Assembly: GCA_037176705.1 (NCBI GenBank)
Contig: CM073890.1
Span: 93,610,591-93,674,590 of the forward strand
Direction of reading: 5' to 3'
DNA: 64,000 bases
From: Molossus alvarezi
Lineage: Eukaryota; Chordata; Mammalia; Chiroptera; Molossidae
In this document: positions 58,500 to 64,000 of the stretch, in pieces
Layout: each line of letters starts with the position of its first letter
Numbering within the stretch: position 1 is the stretch's first letter
Notes under the pieces: model-generated
The model's database searches: none
What the model saw: the letters and a program-made list of their open reading frames with translations, nothing else
Told to the model about the DNA's origin: nothing
Translations under genes and position numbers: made by a program

Positions 58500-58732
58500 C
58501 ACATTCATTACCAATACTCATTGCCCACGATAAAATTACATAAAAATTTTAAAACAAAAAGGCAGTCAAAAAATCTATATAAATGGAAACTTAAACATAT
58601 AGCAAATAAACCTTGGGCCAAAGAGAAAACAAAAATGGAAATTATAAGTATTTGGAATTAAATGACAATGAAAACATTATATATTAAACTATTCAGAGGA
58701 AAACTTATAGCCTTAAAGGCATTTATTTTAAA
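58500..58732 (+). repeat. L1 ORF2 fragment, plus
   Basis: CAATGAAAACATTATATATT, AAACTATTCAGAGGAAAACT and TATAGCCTTAAAGGCATTTA are typical L1 ORF2 text, cut by the insertion of the next element. Confidence 0.7.
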
Positions 58733-58754
58733 AAATGAATGATGGACTTCCGGT

Positions 58755-58765
58755 CAAAATGGCGG
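58755..58765 (+). promoter_or_regulatory. YY1-type motif at the 5' end of the HAL1-like element
   Basis: CAAAATGGCGG lies 13 bp after the element's start. YY1 sites of this form at the same place are known in L1 5' UTRs, where they set the transcription start. Presence here supports a complete 5' end. Function in this copy is inferred. Confidence 0.6.
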
Positions 58766-59845
58766 TATAGGTAAACGCAGTATTGCCTCCTCCCACATCA
58801 AAATTACAACTAAACTGCAACCCAACTATCATTCAGAACCACCTGAAATCGAGCTAAATGGACTTGCTCCCTCTAAGCTCAGAGGGGAGGCAGCTCGAGG
58901 GGCACCAGAGACATACAGAAAAGAACTGAGCTGTTTGGCCTCTGGACAAGGGCTGGAAAGGGGGCTTTCTCCTGGACAGATGTGCTGGCGGAGGCCTTTG
59001 TTCCTTTGGTGAGCCCTTCCCTGGGGTGGCAGAAGGCCACCATATCCGGGACTCCAGCAACCTGGCTCACACTGTTTGCCCCGCCCTGGTGATTCCCTGA
59101 GGCCCCGCCCCACCCATCTTTCAGGCCCACCCAAACTGTTTCCAAAGGCTTTACCATAGGTTTGGCCTGTCTTAGACCCCACTTCAGAGTTTCCTAAAAT
59201 CTCTCAAACAAGCAACATCTGGTCTCAGTGGGCCCCACACCTCTCATTAAGTGGCCGCAGACCTGGCAACCAGCTTTGGTTCACAATTTGGCTTTTCCTG
59301 GGCACCCTCAAGCCCAGAACAAGAAGAAGCTATTGGCAGATCACTTTGTAGCTTATGCCGGTGGCCCCAGAAAAAACACAGGCTATGGCTGACCCTGTCC
59401 CAGAGCCAGCATACCCAGTGGACAGCTTCAGACCACATCGAAACACCACCACACAACCACCTCCACAAGTGACCCACTCAATGAGCATACTCAGTGGGTA
59501 CCAGAGCCCTGATGAACTAAGTCTTGCTCTGTGTGGCGGGCCCCTACACAGCTGATACTCCAAGGTAGTCAGAGGCCAGTGGTCAGTGAGCATAGCCAGT
59601 CCTTGCAGCGGATCAGCCCGAGTAAAACCCTTCCACTGACATGCCAACAGCAATCAAGACTCAATTACAACAGAAGGTTATACAGTCCACACTAGGGGTG
59701 CACCTCAAGGGCACAGCTGGGGTGATCAAGGAGGCTGTGTCACTGGATCCTACAGGACACCTACAACAACAGGCCACCCTACAAAGCCTAGGAGACATAG
59801 CAACTCTACCTAATACATAGAAACAATCACAGGGAAGCAGCCAAA

Positions 59846-60767
59846 ATGAGGAGACAAAGAAACATGTCTCAAATGAAAGAAAAGAACAAAACTCCAGGAA
59901 AAGAATTAAGCAAAGTGGAGATAAGCAATCAATCAGATGCAGAGTTCAAAACACTGGTTATAAGGTTGCTAAAGGAACTTGGTGAAGCATTCAAGGAACT
60001 TAGTGAGACCTTCAAGGAACTTAAGGAGGCCTCCAAGGAACTTGTGAAAACATCAACAACATAAAAAAGGACCAGTCAGAAATGAAAGAGGCACTAACTG
60101 AAATAAAGAATAATTTACAGAGACTCAATAGTAGAGTAGGTAAAGCCAAGAAGCAAACCGTTGATTTGGAATATAAGGAAGCAAAAAACATCCAATAAAA
60201 AAAAAAAAAAAAGACTTCTGAAAAATGAGGATAGTGTAAGGAGTCTCTGGAACAACTTCAAGAGTGCCAATATTTGCATCATAGGGGTGCCAGAAGGAGA
60301 AGAGCGAGAACAAGAAATTGAAAACCTATTTGAAACAATAATGACAGAAAACTTCCTTAATGTGGTGAAGCAAACAGACATACAAGTCCAGGAAGCACAG
60401 AGAGTCCCAAACAAGATGAACCCAAAGAGGTCCACACCAAGACATACCATCATCAAAATGCCAAAGGTTAAATACAAAGACAGAAAAGTAGTTCATTACC
60501 TACAAAGGAGCTCCTGTAAGATTGTCAGCTGATTTTTCAAAAGAAACTTTGCAGGCCAGAAAGGAGTGGCAAGAGATATTCGAGGTGATGAAAAGCAATG
60601 ACCTACAACCAAGATTATTCTATCCTGCAAAGCTATCATTTAGAATCGATGGACATATCAAGAGTTTCCCAGATAAGAAAAAGCTAAAGGAGTTCATCAC
60701 CACCAAACCAGTATTATATGAAATGTTGAAGGGTCTTCTTGAAGAAGAACAAAAATATGAACAATAA
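59846..60767 (+). pseudogene. Broken ORF1 of the HAL1-like element
   Basis: ORF1p-type RNA-binding protein in at least three frame pieces. Piece 1 (59846-60064) starts MRRQRNMSQMKEKNK and includes four heptads beginning KEL, a coiled coil. After an early stop the coiled coil continues in another frame until about 60197. An A-run at 60198-60212 marks another break. Piece 2 (60161-60532) contains NICIIGVPEGEEREQEIENL, the RRM-domain signature of L1 ORF1p, and ends SSCKIVS. Piece 3 (60522-60767) starts MSADFSKETLQARKEWQEIF, the C-terminal domain, and stops after EEEQKYEQ. The L1 ORF1p trimer normally coats its RNA for retrotransposition. With these breaks, this copy is dead. Confidence 0.88.
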
Positions 60768-61166
60768 AATGGCAATTAATACATATCTATCAACAACTGA
60801 ATCTACAAACAAAATGAGCAAGCAGAACAGAAACAGACTCAGAGATACAGAGAATTTTTTGTTGCTTGCCAGATGAGCAGGGGCTGGAGACATAGGAGAA
60901 AAATATGTAGGAATTAAGAAGTGCAAATTGATTGTTAGAATGATGAACCTCAAAGGGACGCGGGGAGGCAGGGCAGGGTGAGATAAACCAAAGAACTTCT
61001 ATGCATATATGCATAACCAATGGACACCGACAATAGTGTGGGGAAGGCAGGAGGGGGGAGGGATTGGGGAGAAGGGGGTCAATGAGGAAAAAAGGGGGGA
61101 CATCTGTAATACATTCAACAATAAATAAGAGTTTAGAAAAATAAAATAAATAAATGAATGGATATT

Positions 61167-61421
61167 TGCTCTGGCCTATTTGGCTCAGCAGTTAGAGCAC
61201 TGGCTCCCAGACCAGAGAGTCACGGGTTCAATTCCAGTCTAGGGCACATACCTTGGTTGCAGTTCAGTCCCTGTCACTGGTTGGGGTCTTGCTGGAGGCA
61301 ACTGGTTAATCAATGTGTCTCTCACACATCAATGGTTTTCTCTCTCCCCGTCCCTACTCCTTCCTCTCACTCTATCTGAAGATGAATGGAAAAATATCCT
61401 CAGGGGAGGACTGGAAAAAAA
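61167..61421 (+). repeat. VES SINE, plus, diverged
   Basis: GCTCTGGCCTATTTGGCTCA head, AGTCACGGGTTCAATTCCAG, AATATCCTCAGGGGAGGAC tail. Duplicated GAATGGATATT at 61156-61166 and 61422-61432; the left copy overlaps the target duplication of the HAL1-like element, so the SINE came second. Confidence 0.92.
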
Positions 61422-61432
61422 GAATGGATATT

Positions 61433-62610
61433 CTGAATGTCATGACCCAGAAGAAAGGTACAAATGGCAAAAACAATGAATGCTCAGAAGCAAGGCCACC
61501 TGAGTAGCAATGAGCACATCCAATGCCCACATCTTGGTTTCTAAATACCATTTTACAATCAAAGAAACCAAACCATATTAGTTTCATTACAAGGTTGGGT
61601 GGGAAATTTTAAGATAAGCCTAGAATATTTTGTGGTTCCAGAAAGTAAGGAAGGGTTCAAAGGAAGACAGGGGCATGATGAAAGGGCACAGGTGTCACCT
61701 GAGAGAACTACAAATAGCCAAAACTGGAACAATTGAGCAACAAAATAAATAACTACAATACTGGATTATAACCCACAAAATAGAAGTGAATGAGTCCATA
61801 TGGTTAGTAATAAATAACTGAATAGATAGATAAATAGGAGAAAAGAATTGCTCTTTCTCACAGAGAAATTCCAGTTAATAAATGTAGAAGAAATAATGGG
61901 AAAAAGAAAACCATCATTAGAAGAACACGGTAATAACTACTGCAGGCAAAAATCTACTCATAGTTGCTTAAAAAGTGGGTGAAAGTTTGAGAAAAACAGA
62001 ATATTTGAATATTCTCAAAGCATCTACCCCAAGATATTTATTAATTGAAAAGGGAAAAATAATAACTTTACAGTGGAAGAACCTGGCAAACGGCACTTTA
62101 GCCATGTGATCAAGGTTAATGTCACCTGTAATAAGACATACTGGCATCACCATCACCTACACTGAGTAAGGCACATCACTTCTGTGGTATTCTTGCCAAA
62201 AATGAATAATCTCAATAAAATCATGAGTAAACACCAGACAAACCCAAATTGAGGGGTATTCCCCAAAATAACTGACCAGTACTTTTCAAAACCCTCAGGT
62301 CATAAAAGACAAAGAAAGAGTGAGGAACTGTCACAGATCAAAGACAACTAAGATATGAGCTCTAAATACAATGTATGACTCCAGGTTGAATCTGACTGTA
62401 GAGAGATGTTAGTGGCAAAACTGATAAAATCAAATAAAGTATGTAGGTTAGTTAATAGTATTCTACCAATGTTAATGTTTTAGTGTTTATACCTATACCA
62501 TAATTATGTAAAGTATTAACATTAGGGGAAGCTGAGTACATAGGAACTTTCTATGTTATTTTTGTAACTTTCTATGTCTGAAATTATTTTAAAATAAAAA
62601 GTGTAAAAAA
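61433..62610 (+). repeat. Old L1 3' region, plus
   Basis: TAAGATAAGCCTAGAATATT, GAATGAGTCCATATGGTTAG, CTGTAGAGAGATGTTAGTGG, GTTAGTTAATAGTATTCTAC, GTATTAACATTAGGGGAAGC and an end ATTATTTTAAAATAAAAAGT are standard for old mammalian L1 3' UTRs. Confidence 0.82.
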
Positions 62611-63763
62611 ATCATTTGTACATATACAATGAATGATATGTACATGTCAAATGTATCTGTAGTATAAATTGTGTTGCAAAAGGTGGGTGCATTTTTAATT
62701 TTGGAAGCTATGCAATATTTTAATAGCAAAAATAAATAAACCTTCATAAAACTGCAGTGACATTTAAAAAGTCCAAAGAATCTTTTCAACAAGATAGTAC
62801 ATGCTCTTCATTTCACCATTCAAAGAGAATAAGGAAAAGTAATGTAGTGATATTTATTCAAAATTCAACTTATTGAATACTCCAAGAAAATAAAGTCATC
62901 AAATATTCTTCAACTACAAATTATTAAATCACATAAAAATATAATCATCAAAATATTCTTACAATTAAGAACCTTTCTTTTGGCCAGTTTTTCTGCTTTC
63001 AGTATTTTACTAAACATTTCTGAACTAAAATCTTCCACTGATTAGGAAATATAATGTGACATTTTTTAGATCATCTAATAATGGTATTGTGGTCTCAAAT
63101 AAATGTTAAGCAAATACTTACAAATGCTTACAAGGTTCATAAAAACACCTTAGTTTTCTTGTGGGCTAAGAACATTGCTACACTACTTTTTACAGTGTTC
63201 AATGACAAGTAGAACTCAGAGCTGAGCGGGTATGAAGACTTGCTTGTGTTCTGCTGTGTGCAGTCTTACATTTGCCTAATTTAGAAGTAGCAAACCGGTC
63301 CCTGAACATGTTTTATTTGACTTGTGGCCTGGTTTTGTTTATTTTTAAATAAGCACCAACATGTAAAATTTGAGAGATTTTCCATAAATATCTGGATTCC
63401 CTGCTTTACTTTAAAAATTGAGAAATGTAAAAATGATGGGCCCACATTCCCCAAAAAACAGTCTCCTGGAGCAGCTGCCTCCATTAATGAGTACATGTTT
63501 TTCAATTCACACCAGGCCGGTTTCACTCACCAACTCTGGATACCCACCTCACCCCATAGGCATTTGAGTCTGTCATCCCACTTAACCCTAAAGTCTGATA
63601 GCTGGACTTCAGATGTTTTTATTAGCCATTTAAAACCCATCTGAACAAGTCTGGCCACCTCAAATATTTTTTTCTCTGAAATTTACGAAGGGTGGTGTGT
63701 GCCATTCACTTGAGAAGTTCTTTAGAACAAATGAATTTTATTTTTATTTTGCATAATAAATTT

Positions 63764-63828
63764 AAATATATATATATACAAATAGAGAATTGAATATATA
63801 TATTCTATATTTATATACATATACATAT

Positions 63829-63868
<40 letters not shown>
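63764..63868. repeat. Compound (AT)/(TATACA)/(CA) microsatellite
   Basis: AT runs at 63764-63778 and 63794-63802, ATACAT units at about 63814-63832, then a CA run to about 63860 and a short ATATAT. Confidence 0.95.
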
Positions 63869-63876
63869 GAAGGATG

Positions 63877-63950
63877 GGGAAAATTAAGATGAGCCTAGAA
63901 CATTTTGTGGTGCCAGAACATAAGGGAGAACTCAAAGGAAGACATATATG
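63877..63950 (+). repeat. L1 3'-UTR piece, partial at window edge
   Basis: TTAAGATGAGCCTAGAACAT, TTTGTGGTGCCAGAACATAA and CTCAAAGGAAGACA match 61605-61672 at about 80% identity. It is followed by (GA)-rich sequence to the end of the window. Confidence 0.65.
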
Positions 63951-64000
63951 AGAGAGAGAGAATAAGAGAGGGAGAGAGAATGGTAAAAATCATAGAGAAA

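Larger units (their letters stand above)
58742..61151 (+). mobile_element. Near full-length ORF2-less L1 (HAL1-like) element
   Basis: About 2.4 kb flanked by the direct repeat AAATGAATG at 58733-58741 and 61152-61160. It has a GC-rich 5' UTR of about 1.1 kb beginning ATGGACTTCCGGTC, a broken ORF1 (59846-60767), and directly after its stop a 3' UTR with GATAAACCAAAGAACTTCTA, ATGCATATATGCATAACCAA, G-rich sequence and an A-rich tail. No reverse transcriptase or endonuclease text is present, so it must have been mobilised by an L1. The 3' end is shared with the L1 fragments at 11.0, 13.2 and 33.9 kb. Confidence 0.9.

Noticed and set aside
58829..59653. Several frames of 66-117 codons on both strands in GC-rich DNA
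   Set aside because: They lie in the 5' UTR of the HAL1-like element, which is GC-rich and stop-poor.
63281..63644. Frames of 81 and 106 codons on opposite strands
   Set aside because: No splice sites or recognisable domain; opposing frames overlap, as expected by chance in a GC-richer patch.

Overview
The window is mammalian nuclear DNA from a bat. It holds more than two dozen copies of tRNA-derived VES SINEs in both orientations (GCCCTGGCCGG..GGCTCAG heads, CT-rich bodies, tails ending in CCTCAGGTGAGGAT or in AAAATCAATAAA). It also holds lineage-type L1 3' ends that share the motif ATAAACCAAAGAA..CATATATGCATAACCAA, and hAT and Tigger-like DNA transposons, one of which landed inside an L1 tail. 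VES SINEs point to Chiroptera, most likely a vespertilionid or a close yangochiropteran relative. The DNA is AT-rich and intron-like, with no CpG-island promoter and no bacterial-type genes. Nearly all of the open frames are translations of SINE or LINE sequence.

The only host gene I can support lies on the minus strand. Four internal exons (52897-52778, 45469-45294, 28833-28648, 10763-10682) have AG/GT borders, are free of stops, and fit each other in reading phase at all three junctions. Together they encode about 187 residues of a Q/L/E/K-rich coiled-coil protein. The first and last exons are outside the window or not visible. LEKR1 is my best guess for the gene, from sequence character only, and it is not secure. 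Everything else would then be intron.

Layout: 1-10.6 kb is the 3'-side intron (VES, L2, MIR, MLT1-type LTR, MER20, L1). 10.7-28.6 kb is an intron with MIR/L2/L1/hAT remnants and a three-SINE cluster at 20 kb. 28.8-45.3 kb is an intron with a nested L1-in-LTR, a young L1 3' fragment inside an older L1, an exact 137-bp tandem duplication, a CA/CG tract, Tigger and hAT elements, and two very short tRNA-head-only SINEs. 45.5-52.8 kb is an intron with a long old L1. 52.9-64 kb is the 5'-side intron, with an L1 carrying a tailless 48-bp SINE fragment and a palindromic DNA transposon, then a nearly complete ORF2-less L1 (HAL1-like) with a YY1-type motif at its 5' end and a broken ORF1.

No new defence, mobile or metabolic system is visible. 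The best material for a second look is the phase-locked exon chain, the ORF2-less L1, the short and tailless SINE insertions, the 137-bp identical tandem duplication and the hairpin DNA transposon.
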